DNA of 64,000 bases from Sulfurimonas sp. UBA2011 (GCA_002335055.1 DDCH01000004.1:266731-330730), one strand, 5' to 3'; positions 17,651-27,932 are shown, counted from the first letter of the stretch. Numbers and translations: made by a program. Notes: generated by a model from the sequence alone, not told the origin.

Positions 17651-18922
17651 ATGGGAGCATTGAGACAAACGCAGTCAGTGGAGAATAAACACAAACTCTC
17701 AAACACACTACGTAATTGGCTCCCTATTTTACACTCCTCTTTATCTGATTTAGGCGAGGCTATGGCTCCTTTTGTGGAAGCAAACCCTGTAGTCGAAGTT
17801 GAATCAGGTTATGAAGAAGATTTTGAAGCGAAGATTCCTCGCAAAGTCATCTCACGTGCTGTAAGTAACTCAAGAACAGAACAGATAGAAGCACTTACAA
17901 TACAACATCGTACACTGTATGAAGTTTTAGATGAACAACTAGGTGCACCACTCTTTCCAACTCCAACTTCCCAAGAAATTGCCCAACATGTGATAGAAAA
18001 CCTAGATGAATTAGGTTTTTATGAGGGTGACAGTGAAAGCTTTTGTTTAAAGAATGATATTTCTTTAGTTATGTTTGAAAAAACAAGACTACGTTTTACT
18101 CATATTGAACCACTTGGAATTGGTGCTAAGAATTTAGCAGAGTGTTTTATTTTTCAACTCGATAGTGCAGAGATAAGTGATAATGCTTATTCGCTTGGCA
18201 TTGAAGTGATTAACAATATGCAAGAGATTCATTCTTACTCTAAGCATAAAGACTTTTCAGAAGTTATGCATGTTTTAGGAACTTTTAAAAACCCACCAAA
18301 TATTGAGTATCAAGAAGAGTCTGCACAAATAGTACCTGACTTAATGATATTTTTTAATGAAGAACAAAACATAGAAGTAAAACTCAATGACGCCTACTAT
18401 CCAACCATAAAAATAGATACAAACTATGCCGTAGAACATGAGTTTATAAGTCAAAAGATAAAACAAGCAAAATCTCTTGTAGATGCTCTTGATATGCGCA
18501 AAGCTACACTTTATAAAGTAGGGTTTATGATAGTGGAGTATCAATATGAGTTCTTTACAGGTGGACAAATTATGCCACTCACACTTAAAACACTTGCAGA
18601 TGAGTTTGGACATAACCCTTCAACCATCTCTAGAGCTATTGCTAACAAGTATATAGCCTGTGATAGAGGAACTTTTGCTATGAAAGAATTCTTTACAACA
18701 GCTATTGATGAAGATGTGAGTAATGCTGCTATAAAAGAGTTTCTTATAGGTCTTGTAAAAGAAGAGACTAGGGTGAAACCACTCAGTGATATGAAACTTC
18801 TTGCTTTAATTGAAGAAAGATTTAAAGTAAAAATGGTGAGACGAACTATTGCTAAGTATAGAAAACAGCTCAATATCGCAGGTTCAAGTGAACGTAAAAA
18901 ACTCTACCAACTCTCAGTCTAG
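17651..18922 (+). CDS. rpoN: RNA polymerase sigma-54 factor
   Basis: Sigma-54 directs transcription from -24/-12 promoters with AAA activators; in Campylobacterota it mainly serves flagellar hook and basal-body genes. The 423-aa protein shows the core-binding region in the middle, the helix-turn-helix FGHNPSTISRAIANKYI near 313-330, and the RpoN box VRRTIAKYRKQL near 396-407. The N-terminal region I is glutamine-poor and short. The gene is intact. That is notable because flgA and a chemoreceptor in this window are broken, so either flagella are still made or sigma-54 has other targets. Confidence 0.96.
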   Translation: MGALRQTQSVENKHKLSNTLRNWLPILHSSLSDLGEAMAPFVEANPVVEVESGYEEDFEAKIPRKVISRAVSNSRTEQIEALTIQHRTLYEVLDEQLGAPLFPTPTSQEIAQHVIENLDELGFYEGDSESFCLKNDISLVMFEKTRLRFTHIEPLGIGAKNLAECFIFQLDSAEISDNAYSLGIEVINNMQEIHSYSKHKDFSEVMHVLGTFKNPPNIEYQEESAQIVPDLMIFFNEEQNIEVKLNDAYYPTIKIDTNYAVEHEFISQKIKQAKSLVDALDMRKATLYKVGFMIVEYQYEFFTGGQIMPLTLKTLADEFGHNPSTISRAIANKYIACDRGTFAMKEFFTTAIDEDVSNAAIKEFLIGLVKEETRVKPLSDMKLLALIEERFKVKMVRRTIAKYRKQLNIAGSSERKKLYQLSV

Positions 18923-19666
18923 ATGAATATCAAAAAAAGACTAGACGAAGAGGTGCTTAAACGCAACTCTCTTGATGAAATAAATCAAGATAACCTTGAC
19001 CCCATTATGGTGGCACATCGACATAATGACCCTACTATTGCTCTTATCTGTGCACTTTTTGCTTATGGAAATGTAAAACAGATAGTAAAGTTTTTAGATT
19101 CACTTGATTTTGACCTACTACAAGCAGATGATGTAAAAATACAAGCGACACTCAAAAATCATTATTATCGTTTTCAAAAGGGTGAGGATGTTGTGGCACT
19201 TTTTATAGCACTGAAGCGTTTAAGCGCACAGACAAGTTTAGAGTCTGTCTTTCAAGAGGCTTATAATGTTGATAAAAACCTTATAGAGGGGATAAATGCT
19301 TGTATATCTAAGATACTCTCTTTAAATTCTCACAAATCACAGGGCTATAATTTTCTTGTAGGTAAGGTAACACTTAAGACAAAAGGTGCTGGTGCACTTA
19401 AACGTTGGATGATGTATCTAAGGTGGATGGTTAGAGATGATAATATAGACATGGGTTTATGGAGTGGTGTGGATAGAGCTGATTTGATTATGCCTCTTGA
19501 TACACATACCTTTAAAGTTGGGCATAAGCTTGGTTTACTCAAACGCAAGACTTATGATTTAGAAGCTGCAATTGAACTGACAAAAAAGCTAAAAAGTTTT
19601 GATAAAAATGACCCATTGAAGTATGATTTTGCATTGTACCGCTTAGGTCAGGAGAAAAAAGTATAG
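18923..19666 (+). CDS. TIGR02757/DUF2400 family protein
   Basis: A 247-aa protein of the DUF2400 family, widespread in Bacteroidetes and Campylobacterota and of unknown function. Recognisable blocks include DPIMVAHRHNDP and LICALFAYGN near the N-terminus, RWMMYLRWMVR in the middle, and IMPLDTHTFKVGHKLGL near 190. The family resembles DNA glycosylases of the HhH type in its middle region, but activity has not been shown. The ATG immediately follows the rpoN stop with no gap. Confidence 0.85.
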   Translation: MNIKKRLDEEVLKRNSLDEINQDNLDPIMVAHRHNDPTIALICALFAYGNVKQIVKFLDSLDFDLLQADDVKIQATLKNHYYRFQKGEDVVALFIALKRLSAQTSLESVFQEAYNVDKNLIEGINACISKILSLNSHKSQGYNFLVGKVTLKTKGAGALKRWMMYLRWMVRDDNIDMGLWSGVDRADLIMPLDTHTFKVGHKLGLLKRKTYDLEAAIELTKKLKSFDKNDPLKYDFALYRLGQEKKV

Positions 19667-19674
19667 TTTTTTGA

Positions 19675-19680
19675 TATAAT
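19675..19680 (+). promoter_or_regulatory. -10 promoter box for the CoA-binding protein and ilvA
   Basis: TATAAT preceded by a T-run, 29 nt upstream of the ATG at 19710. An aaggata ribosome site lies at about 19699. Confidence 0.55.
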
Positions 19681-19709
19681 CTTATAAATATAATTTTAAA
19701 GGATATAGG

Positions 19710-20135
19710 ATGGAGTGTGAGTTTCCGACTATTAATTCAAATAAACAAGAAATAAAAGAGATTTTTGAGAGTGTAAAAACTATTGCAGTTTTTGGTCTTT
19801 CTCCTGATGAGAGTAAAGCGAGTCATAGAGTTGCTAAGTACTTACAAGAAGTTGGATATAAAATCATTCCTATTTATCCAAAAGAAGATGAGATTTTAGG
19901 TGAAAAAGTCTACAGAAGTCTTGAAGAAATTCCATTTAATGTCGATATGGTAAATGTATTTAGAAAACCAAAAGCACTTAGTGCAGTAGCACAAAGCTGT
20001 ATCACTCGTGGTGATATAAAAGTATTTTGGGCACAAAAAGATATAGTAAATAACGAAGCAGCAGATATGGCTTTACAAGCTGGTATGAAAGTAGTGCAAA
20101 ATCACTGTTCTATGGTAGAACATAGAAATTTATGA
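19710..20135 (+). CDS. CoA-binding domain protein (YccU-like)
   Basis: A 141-aa single-domain Rossmann-like CoA-binding protein related to the N-terminal domain of succinyl-CoA synthetase alpha. Family blocks VFGLSPDESKASHRVAKYL, GYKIIPIYPKEDEILG and VFRKPKALSAVA are all present, as is the terminal VVQNHCSMVEH. Function in vivo is not established. ilvA starts 11 nt after the stop. Confidence 0.88.
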   Translation: MECEFPTINSNKQEIKEIFESVKTIAVFGLSPDESKASHRVAKYLQEVGYKIIPIYPKEDEILGEKVYRSLEEIPFNVDMVNVFRKPKALSAVAQSCITRGDIKVFWAQKDIVNNEAADMALQAGMKVVQNHCSMVEHRNL

Positions 20136-20146
20136 GAGAGTAATCA

Positions 20147-21352
20147 TTGTTAAATTTAGAAAAGATATATGAAGCAAGAGAACGAATAAAAGATGTAGTA
20201 GTGAATACACCTTTAGCTTTAGCACCTTACCTCAGTGAATTATGTGAGTGTGAAGTTTATTTAAAAAAAGAAAACTTGCAAGTAACAGGTGCTTTTAAAA
20301 TAAGAGGTGCATACAATAAAATAGCCTCTTTAACTTTAGAGCAACATGCATCTGGTGTTATCGCTGCAAGTGCTGGAAACCATGCACAAGGTGTAGCCCT
20401 TTCTGCTTCAAAGTTTAAAACAAAAGCTATTATCGTTATGCCTGAATCAACTCCACTAACAAAAGTAAATGGTGTTAAGTATTATGGTGCAGAAGTTATT
20501 TTACATGGAGCTAACTATGATGAAGCCTATGCATATGCAAGAGAGTATGGGGAAAAACATTCCCTGACATTTATACATCCTTTTGAAGATACAAAAGTTA
20601 TAGCAGGTCAAGGAACAGTTGCATTAGAGATTTTAGAAAAATGTGAGTCTCTTGATGCTATTATTATTCCTGTTGGTGGTGGTGGACTTATCGCTGGTAT
20701 GAGTGAGGCTATTAAAGCAATAAACCCAGAAATAGAAGTCATCGGTGTGAGTGCTTGTGGTGCTCCCGCGTTCAGAGAGTCATATGATCAAAAAACAGCA
20801 ATAGATAGTACTCATGTTCGAACTATTGCTGATGGAATTGCTGTGCGTGATACATCTAACATAACACTCTCTTATGCACTTAAAAATGTAGATAAGATTA
20901 TTTCTGTTGATGATGAAGAGATTGCTAGTGCAATTTTGTTTTTACTTGAGAAGCAAAAAATTGTTGTTGAAGGTGCTGGAGCTGTTGGTGTAGCCGCATT
21001 ACTTCACAAAAAACTTCCAAATATAAAAAACAAAAAGATTGCTGTAGTTCTTAGTGGTGGAAATATGGATGTGACTCTACTCTCTGTTATTATAGAGAAG
21101 GGGCTGCTTAAATCACATAGAAAAATGAAACTAACAGTGACACTTATCGATAAACCTGGTTCGCTTATGCGTTTTACAGAGATTTTAGAAAATCTAAATG
21201 CTAACATTGTGCATATTGCATATGATAGAACATCTGTATCTCTTGATTATGGTGATGCAAGTGTTACTGTACATATGGAAACTAAGGGCAAAGAACATCA
21301 AAAAACTATAGAAGAAGCACTAAAAAGTGAGGGTTATTTAAGGGAGTTATAG
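20147..21352 (+). CDS. ilvA: Threonine ammonia-lyase (threonine dehydratase)
   Basis: Converts threonine to 2-oxobutanoate, the first step of isoleucine synthesis, with pyridoxal phosphate. The 401-aa protein carries the PLP lysine K51 in TGAFKIRGAYNK, the glycine loop VGGGGLIAG near 180, and one C-terminal ACT domain from about 325 for allosteric control. This is the shorter single-ACT form. The start is TTG at 20147 with gagag about 10 nt before it. The acetolactate synthase genes ilvB and ilvH, the next step, lie 2 kb downstream beyond a broken gene. Confidence 0.94.
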   Translation: MLNLEKIYEARERIKDVVVNTPLALAPYLSELCECEVYLKKENLQVTGAFKIRGAYNKIASLTLEQHASGVIAASAGNHAQGVALSASKFKTKAIIVMPESTPLTKVNGVKYYGAEVILHGANYDEAYAYAREYGEKHSLTFIHPFEDTKVIAGQGTVALEILEKCESLDAIIIPVGGGGLIAGMSEAIKAINPEIEVIGVSACGAPAFRESYDQKTAIDSTHVRTIADGIAVRDTSNITLSYALKNVDKIISVDDEEIASAILFLLEKQKIVVEGAGAVGVAALLHKKLPNIKNKKIAVVLSGGNMDVTLLSVIIEKGLLKSHRKMKLTVTLIDKPGSLMRFTEILENLNANIVHIAYDRTSVSLDYGDASVTVHMETKGKEHQKTIEEALKSEGYLREL

Positions 21353-21356
21353 CATT

Positions 21357-23243
21357 ATGAACTTTGTTACAAGAAAAGGTATTAATAAAGCTGTAATTTT
21401 ACTCAAAATTATAGAAGATGGTAGACTCATAGTCATTGACAGCGAAACAACTATACGATTTATGAAAGCAGATGAATTAAGTCTTATTGATGGATTTAAA
21501 GTCAATGTATAACATCAGTACTATAAAACAAATGTAGTCTCATTTAGTAATGATGGGGACTATTTTGCAACATTAAGCTCTGATCGTAAAGAATCTTGTC
21601 TTTATAGCACTAAAACAAAAAAATGCATTGCTAATGTAGATAGACATCATGGTGAAGCCTCATGTGTTGGAATAGATCCTTTAAACCGTTATATGTTTTC
21701 ATGTGGAGATGATGGAAAAACTTTCGCTGTAATTATTTGGAATATGTATACAGGTAAAGTGATAGATAAACTCCAAGGTATTCATGATGATGTGAGACAG
21801 ATTGCTACAAGTAAAGATGATGAGTTTCTTTTTTTAGGAACTGCCCTTGGTTATGTTTTAGTATATGACCTTACTACATACGAGTTACTTTCTCCAAAGT
21901 ATATTAAAATAGCTTCACCTATTTCTGCATTAGAATTTAATGAAAAAAATCATCAACTAATAATTGGTACTGAAGATGGATTTATTATGTCATATAATAT
22001 CTATGAGGGTGAAGAAAAACTCAAAGGTATGCTTAAAAATAAAGAGTTTGATACTATTCAAAAAGAAGCAGAACTTAATCCAATTTTAGCCTGTACTCAA
22101 ATTTATAACTTAATATCAAACCTATGGGAAAACACATTAGCTAAAGCAAAAGTAGTACTGCAAAGTAATGATAAGGCTAAAGCCTTATTGCTTTTTAATA
22201 CCTTTAAAAATATACCATCAAAAAACAAAATTATTAACAAAACCATAGCAGACTATGCTGAGTTTGCAAAATTTACAAAATTTGCAAAAGAGGGTAAATT
22301 AGCACTTGCCTACAGTTTATGTAATACATATCCAGCATATAAAGATTCAAAACTTTATAAGGCTTTAGAAGAGAGATGGAAAAAGACATTTATGCAAGCA
22401 CAGAAGTATGTACTCGATCCAAAAGGTATAGAAAGTGCAAAGGAAGTCCTCAAACCATATAGAGGTATAAGTGAGAAGACAAAACTAATTCAAGAACTCT
22501 TAACACAGGGGGAAGTATACAAACGTTTTCGTACAGCAATCGGACAAAAAGATTTTACTATCTGTTTCGAGTTAATTAAGCAGCATCAGTTTTTAAAAGA
22601 GTTTCCAGAATATAAAACTTTAATTAATTATGCTGATACACTCTATATTAAATCCCAAGAACTACTGGGCAAGGGTGATACAAATTCAGCTATTAAAATG
22701 TTAAGGATATTAGCTGTTTTTGATGATTTTAAAGAAGAAGTTAAAATACTAATGCATGATATCGAGACAAAGCAGAAGTTTTTTACTGCAGTAGAAAATG
22801 AAGAGTATGATAAAGCCTATGATTATATGACTCAAACTGAAGGTTTACAAGATACTCCAGATGGACAAAAACTACAAAACAAGTGGTATAGCGACCTTGC
22901 AAAAACCAATGAATTTGCTGTGAATGGTGATGCTTTAAATGTTAGAAAAACACTAAAATTTTATATGAGAATGAGTACAAAAGCAACAGCAATTGCTACT
23001 GTGTTTGCTTGGTGTTATATTGTTCAGCTCGAAGATAGTGCTAGAGATGGAGCCCTGCAATTAGCACTTGAAAAGGGTATAAAAAACTATATGTTACACT
23101 TTGGCCTTCAAGAACAGATAGAAAGTTACTTCATGCTTTTTCAAAGTAAATATCCCTCTACAAAACTCAAACTCGAATACCTTACTCATGGTTCTGAGTC
23201 AATGTGGCGACCATCAATGATTGTTGCATCAATCTTAGACTAG
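21357..23243 (+). pseudogene. WD40/TPR-like repeat protein gene with one nonsense codon
   Basis: An ATG at 21357, four bases after ilvA, opens a frame that stops after 51 codons at TAA 21510-21512 and then continues uninterrupted to 23243. Read through, it encodes about 628 aa. The first third has WD40-type blades on both sides of the stop (VVSFSNDGDYFATLSSD, then IWNMYTGKVID). The rest is alpha-helical repeat. A restart at ATG 21693 could give a 516-aa product lacking the first two blades, but no ribosome site precedes it. The function is unknown. The single lesion suggests recent inactivation, or an error in the sequence. Confidence 0.75.
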
Positions 23244-23293
23244 TCAGTCTGGAAATAACTCCTCTTTTAACCTTTAATATAGCTATTCTTTAG

Positions 23294-23299
23294 TATAAT
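23294..23299 (+). promoter_or_regulatory. -10 promoter box for ilvB-ilvH-lpxD
   Basis: TATAAT 42 nt upstream of the ilvB ATG. A strong agaggaga ribosome site lies at about 23327-23335. I see no leucine- or isoleucine-rich leader peptide and no attenuator hairpin in the 98-bp gap. Confidence 0.6.
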
Positions 23300-23341
23300 C
23301 ACGTAATATACAAAATTATAATTTTTTAGAGGAGACTTTTC

Positions 23342-25039
23342 ATGCAAATTAGTGGTGCACAGATGGTCATAGAAGCTTTTATTGCTGAGGGTGTAGATAC
23401 AGTTTTTGGTTACCCAGGTGGGGCAATTATGAATGTTTACGATGAAATTTACAAACAAGACAAATTTCAACATATTTTAAATCGTCACGAGCAAGCTTCA
23501 GTCCATGCTGCAGAGGGTTACTCAAAAGCAAGTGGAAAAGTTGGTGTAGCAATGATTACATCTGGTCCTGGTTTTACAAATGCAGTGACCGGTTTAGCCG
23601 ATGCTTATATGGACTCTATTCCTTTAGTTGTTATTTCAGGGCAAGTTCCTATGTTCCTTATAGGTACCGATGCATTTCAAGAAATTGATGCTGTTGGAAT
23701 TAGCCGTTCATGTACAAAACACAATTATCTTGTAACTGATATAAAAGATTTACCTCGTATCTTAAAAGAAGCATTTTATATAGCTCGTAGTGGTCGTCCA
23801 GGTCCTGTTCATATTGATATTCCTAAGGATATAACAGCAGAGATTGGTGAGTTTGATTATGATATTGAGCTTGATTTAGAGACTTATAAACCTCATACAA
23901 AAGGTAATCCTCGTCAAATTAAAAAAGCAATAGAGGCAATAGCTAAGGCTAAACGTCCACTTTTTTATCTTGGTGGTGGTATCATCAATGCAAACGCAGC
24001 TTATTTAGTAAGAGAGTTAGTTCAAAAAACAGGTATTCCTGCCGTTGAGACTTTTATGGCTCGTGGCGTTCTTTCTTTTGATGATGAACTTCTTATAGGT
24101 ATGCTCGGTATGCACGGTTCATATGCATCAAATATGGCGATGAGTGAGACAGATTTAGTTATCGGTCTTGGTGTTCGTTTTGATGACCGTGTTACAGGTA
24201 AACTCTCAGAATTTGCTAAAAATGCAGATGTTATTCATGTTGATATCGATCCAGCTTCTATCTCAAAGTTAGTAAACGCAGACTATCCTATAGTAGGCGA
24301 TGTTAAAAATGTTGTTTCAGATATGTTAGAACAAGTTGAAAAAATAGATAGTAATAACTATGAATCATGGAGAGAGACAATCATTAACTTTAATGAATTA
24401 CATCCTCTTACTTTTCATGAAGATTCAGAGCGTATCAAACCTCAGTGGGTTGTAAAACGTGTTGGTGAACTTCTTGGTGATGATGCAAATATCTCTACAG
24501 ATGTTGGACAGCACCAGATGTGGGCTGGACAGTTTTACCCGTTCACTCGTCCTCGTCAGTTTGTAAGTTCATCTGGACTTGGCACTATGGGTTTCGGTTT
24601 TCCAGCAGCTATTGGTGTTAAAGCCGCAAGTCCTGAAAAAATTTCTATCAACTTTACAGGAGATGGTTCAATTCTTATGAATGTTCAAGAACTTATGACT
24701 GCAGTTGAGAAGAAAATACCAGTTATTAACATTATTTTAAATAATAACTTCCTTGGAATGGTTCGTCAGTGGCAAACACTTTTTTATGATAAACGCCATT
24801 CAGAAACTGATCTTTCTGTGCAGCCAGACTTTGTGAAACTAGCAGAAGCTTTTGGTGGAATCGGATATAGAGTTAAAACTAAAGAGGAATTTGATGCTGC
24901 TCTTAAAGATGCAGTTGAGAAAAATATAGTTGCTTTTATAGAAGTAATTGTACATAGAATGGAAAATGTTATGCCAATGGTTCCATCAGGTGGAAGCCTA
25001 TTTAACATGATGTTACTTGAAAAAAAGGGAGATAAATAA
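23342..25039 (+). CDS. ilvB: Acetolactate synthase large (catalytic) subunit
   Basis: Condenses pyruvate with pyruvate or 2-oxobutanoate in branched-chain amino acid synthesis, using thiamine diphosphate, FAD and Mg2+. At 565 aa it is full length. The catalytic glutamate is E50 in NRHEQAS, and the ThDP-binding motif GDGSILMNVQEL through LNNN lies near 440-468. ilvH starts at the last base of the stop codon, so the two subunits are translationally coupled. Confidence 0.97.
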   Translation: MQISGAQMVIEAFIAEGVDTVFGYPGGAIMNVYDEIYKQDKFQHILNRHEQASVHAAEGYSKASGKVGVAMITSGPGFTNAVTGLADAYMDSIPLVVISGQVPMFLIGTDAFQEIDAVGISRSCTKHNYLVTDIKDLPRILKEAFYIARSGRPGPVHIDIPKDITAEIGEFDYDIELDLETYKPHTKGNPRQIKKAIEAIAKAKRPLFYLGGGIINANAAYLVRELVQKTGIPAVETFMARGVLSFDDELLIGMLGMHGSYASNMAMSETDLVIGLGVRFDDRVTGKLSEFAKNADVIHVDIDPASISKLVNADYPIVGDVKNVVSDMLEQVEKIDSNNYESWRETIINFNELHPLTFHEDSERIKPQWVVKRVGELLGDDANISTDVGQHQMWAGQFYPFTRPRQFVSSSGLGTMGFGFPAAIGVKAASPEKISINFTGDGSILMNVQELMTAVEKKIPVINIILNNNFLGMVRQWQTLFYDKRHSETDLSVQPDFVKLAEAFGGIGYRVKTKEEFDAALKDAVEKNIVAFIEVIVHRMENVMPMVPSGGSLFNMMLLEKKGDK

Positions 25040-25515
25040 TGACTGAAGATAATCAAAGAAGAGTAGTTTCAGTAATTGTTGTTAATGAAGCGAGTGTTTT
25101 ATCTCGTATCACTGACTTGTTCTCAGGACGTGGTTACAATATCACATCTTTAACGGTTGCTCCCATTCCAGAGAGTAAATATTCACGCTTAACTATTGTA
25201 ACAGCTGGAAGTGTTCGTGTTATCGAGCAGATTACAAAACAGCTTCATAAGCTTATTCCAGTTTTACGTGTGTATGAGCATGAAGATATGGTTGAAAAAG
25301 AGATGGCTATGATAAAACTTCCGATAAGCGAAAACCTTAGTGATATTAATGCACTCTGCGAAGCTTACAACGGTAAAATAGTAAATGCAGGTGAAAACAC
25401 TATCATCGCGATGGTTACAGATGAACCAAAACGCATTGATAATTTTTTAAATGCAATCAAGCGTTATAATCCTAAAGAGATAGTAAGAAGCGGTGCTGTA
25501 GCACTCGAAAGATAA
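25039..25515 (+). CDS. ilvH: Acetolactate synthase small (regulatory) subunit
   Basis: The 158-aa regulatory subunit activates IlvB and confers valine feedback inhibition. An N-terminal ACT domain (VVSVIVVNEASVLSRITDLF, GRGYNITSLTVAP) is followed by the family's C-terminal domain (DEPKRIDNFLNAIKRY). It overlaps the ilvB stop by one base and is followed after 3 nt by lpxD. Confidence 0.96.
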   Translation: MTEDNQRRVVSVIVVNEASVLSRITDLFSGRGYNITSLTVAPIPESKYSRLTIVTAGSVRVIEQITKQLHKLIPVLRVYEHEDMVEKEMAMIKLPISENLSDINALCEAYNGKIVNAGENTIIAMVTDEPKRIDNFLNAIKRYNPKEIVRSGAVALER

Positions 25516-25518
25516 ACC

Positions 25519-26469
25519 ATGAAACTAAGTGAAATTGCACAACTTATAGGTGCAGAGTTCATTGGAGATGATATAGAAATCACTTCTATGAATACACTTA
25601 GTGAGGCAACTGCAACAGAACTCTCTTTTGTTGCAAATGCTAAATATATAAAAGAAATCTCCTCATCAAATGCAGCTGCTATTATTTGTAATGTTTCCAC
25701 TTTAGATAAAATCCCTTCTTCTTGTATAGCCTTAATTGTTGATGCACCATATTGGCAGATGGCCATACTCAGTGCTAAGTTTGCTCCAGCTTTAGAAGAT
25801 ACTTTATCACCTAAAGCTATAGTAGGTGAGGGTAGTAGTATATCAGCTAAAGCTGAACTTGCAAATGGTGCAGTAGTTGGTAAAAACTGCCATATTATGG
25901 CGGGTGTTTATATTGGCTCAAATACTACAATTGGTGACAATACGACTCTTTATCCAAATGTAGTGATTTATAGAGACTGTAAAGTAGGAAACTCGTGTAT
26001 TATTCATGCTGGGACAGTTGTAGGTAGTGATGGTTTTGGTTTTGCATCTGATAAAAATGGTATGCATAAAAAAATATATCATATTGGAAATGTCGTAATA
26101 GAAGATGATGTAGAGATAGGTTCTAACACTTCAATAGATAGAGCAGTATTTACTAGTACATACATAAAACAAGGTGTTCGGTTAGATAACCTTGTACATG
26201 TCGCACATAACTGCGAAATAGGTGAATATAGTGTTATAGCAGGTCAGACAGGACTTGCTGGCTCTTCAAAGCTTGGACGTAGTACTGTTTTTGGTGCACA
26301 GTCAGGTGTAGCAGGACATTTAGAGATTGCACCCTTTAATACTTTCGCAGCACGCACCGGTGTGACTAAGACTATAAAAGAGAGTGGTAAAGTTTTTGCA
26401 GGATTTCCTTTTATGGATCATAGAGCATGGCTTAAAATTCAGGGTAAATTAGCTAGACTTATTAAATAA
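25519..26469 (+). CDS. lpxD: UDP-3-O-acylglucosamine N-acyltransferase
   Basis: Adds the second R-3-hydroxyacyl chain in lipid A synthesis. The 316-aa protein has the N-terminal uridine-binding domain (MKLSEIAQLIGAEFIGDD) followed from about residue 95 by left-handed beta-helix hexapeptide repeats. The catalytic histidine is expected in HVAHNCEIGEYSVIAG, and GSDGFGFA is also conserved. It is co-transcribed with ilvBH though functionally unrelated. Confidence 0.96.
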   Translation: MKLSEIAQLIGAEFIGDDIEITSMNTLSEATATELSFVANAKYIKEISSSNAAAIICNVSTLDKIPSSCIALIVDAPYWQMAILSAKFAPALEDTLSPKAIVGEGSSISAKAELANGAVVGKNCHIMAGVYIGSNTTIGDNTTLYPNVVIYRDCKVGNSCIIHAGTVVGSDGFGFASDKNGMHKKIYHIGNVVIEDDVEIGSNTSIDRAVFTSTYIKQGVRLDNLVHVAHNCEIGEYSVIAGQTGLAGSSKLGRSTVFGAQSGVAGHLEIAPFNTFAARTGVTKTIKESGKVFAGFPFMDHRAWLKIQGKLARLIK

Positions 26470-26487
26470 AACAAAGGATATTTAAAT

Positions 26488-26697
26488 ATGACTTCAATTC
26501 CATTAAGTTCAACAAAAAAAGGTGTTATTTCAGTAACAAAAGTAGAAAGACCTTACGGTGAAGACAGTGCTCCTGTAGCAAGTGTTGGTATATCTTTAAG
26601 TGGTAATACTGAGAGTCCAGAGTGGAAAGTACATATTCCAATGGATAATTTAGCGGATGTTATTAAAGCACTTCAAGACTTAAAAGACAATTCATAA
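26488..26697 (+). CDS. Small conserved hypothetical protein
   Basis: A 69-aa protein preceded by aaaggata, a good ribosome site, 18 nt after lpxD. It has no membrane segment or signal peptide. The sequence looks like a compact beta-rich fold with a C-terminal helix (NLADVIKALQDLKDN). I recall similar short proteins in Sulfurimonas genomes but know no function. The ending hairpin at 26710 follows directly. Confidence 0.7.
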   Translation: MTSIPLSSTKKGVISVTKVERPYGEDSAPVASVGISLSGNTESPEWKVHIPMDNLADVIKALQDLKDNS

Positions 26698-26709
26698 AGA
26701 TAGTCTTTT

Positions 26710-26745
26710 CTATAAAGTCAAGAACTTAAAGTTCTAACTTTATAG
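26710..26745. terminator. Hairpin between lpxD operon and aspC, likely bidirectional terminator
   Basis: A long stem pairs ctataaagt with actttatag, then agaac with gttct across a small bulge, closing on ttaaa. It sits between the convergent genes, overlapping the aspC stop, with T-rich DNA to the right and A-rich-complement DNA to the left. Confidence 0.6.
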
Positions 26746-27903
26746 AGTCTTTACAAACTCTTCTATACGTTTAATTCCCTTACGTATACTTTGTATATCT
26801 GTAGCAAATGAAAATCTAAAATAACCCTCACTTCCAAATGCAAGACCTGGCACTAAAGCAACTTCTTTTTGAGCAAGTAAATCTTTTGCAAATGTAAGAG
26901 AATCATTACTAACTTCTTTAATGTTTACAAAAAGGTAAAATGCACCGTCTGGTTTTAAAACACTTAAACCATCAACAGCATTAAATAACTTAACCGCTTC
27001 ATCACGACGAGTAACAAATGCTTTTCTCATCATCTCTATATCTGCATCCGCACGACCATCAAGTCCTGCTATAGCCGCCATTTGAGTGATAGAGTTAATG
27101 TTTGATGTACTTTGTGACTGTAGTTTTTTTGTAGCTTGAATCAGCTCTGTGTTAAATGCAGCCATATACCCAAAACGCCATCCTGTCATCGCTGCTGATT
27201 TACTCAAACCATTTATAGTAACAGTTCTTTCAAACATGTCTTGACTTACTGAAGCACTAGATGTAAACTTGCCATCATAGATGAGTTTTTCATACATCTC
27301 ATCACTTGCTACAATGATCTTAGTTCCCTCTAAAACTTTACCTAACATGATTAACTCTTCTTTTGTATAAACACTTCCAGTTGGGTTAGATGGACTTGTA
27401 AGGATTAGCATCTTTGTGTTTGGAGTGATAGCATTTTTCAACTGCTCTGGTGTTATTTTAAAGGCTGATGTGTCATCAGTTGGAATCTCAACAACATCGC
27501 CTCCACAGTATCTTACAAGTTCAGGATAAGTAACCCAGTAAGGTGCAGGAATGATTACCTCGTCACCCTTATCGATTGTTGCTGAAAAAAGGTTAAACAG
27601 TGAGTGTTTTGCACCATTGCTGACAATGATTTGATTGAGAGCGTACTCTAGACCATTATCACGTTTAAGTTTAAGTGCAACAGCTTCTTTAAGAGCGACA
27701 ACACCATCAACTGCAGTGTATTTTGTAAAGTCATTATTGATAGCTTCAATCGCTGCATCTTTTATAACTTGTGGTGTACCAAAGTCTGGTTCGCCTGCTG
27801 AAAAGCTAAGCACATCTTTACCCTGAGCTTTTAACTCTTGAGCTAGTGTTGTTATAGCGATTGTGATTGATTCAGATAATATGTTTACGCGGTTAGTTAG
27901 CAT
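26740..27903 (-). CDS. aspC: Aspartate aminotransferase (class I/II, PLP-dependent)
   Basis: Interconverts aspartate and oxaloacetate with glutamate and 2-oxoglutarate. The 387-aa protein has the PLP lysine at K235 in NGLSKSAAMTGWRFGY, with SNPTGSVY and RFSFA elsewhere, typical of subgroup I-gamma aspartate aminotransferases. It has its own promoter at 27933 and stands 67 bp from cysE on the same strand. Confidence 0.93.
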   Translation of the reverse strand: MLTNRVNILSESITIAITTLAQELKAQGKDVLSFSAGEPDFGTPQVIKDAAIEAINNDFTKYTAVDGVVALKEAVALKLKRDNGLEYALNQIIVSNGAKHSLFNLFSATIDKGDEVIIPAPYWVTYPELVRYCGGDVVEIPTDDTSAFKITPEQLKNAITPNTKMLILTSPSNPTGSVYTKEELIMLGKVLEGTKIIVASDEMYEKLIYDGKFTSSASVSQDMFERTVTINGLSKSAAMTGWRFGYMAAFNTELIQATKKLQSQSTSNINSITQMAAIAGLDGRADADIEMMRKAFVTRRDEAVKLFNAVDGLSVLKPDGAFYLFVNIKEVSNDSLTFAKDLLAQKEVALVPGLAFGSEGYFRFSFATDIQSIRKGIKRIEEFVKTL

Positions 27904-27932
27904 TAAAAACCCTTAGGTGAAATTATTAAGGG

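Noticed and set aside
18541..18873. Minus-strand frame inside rpoN
   Set aside because: Antisense shadow of a conserved coding region without its own start signals.
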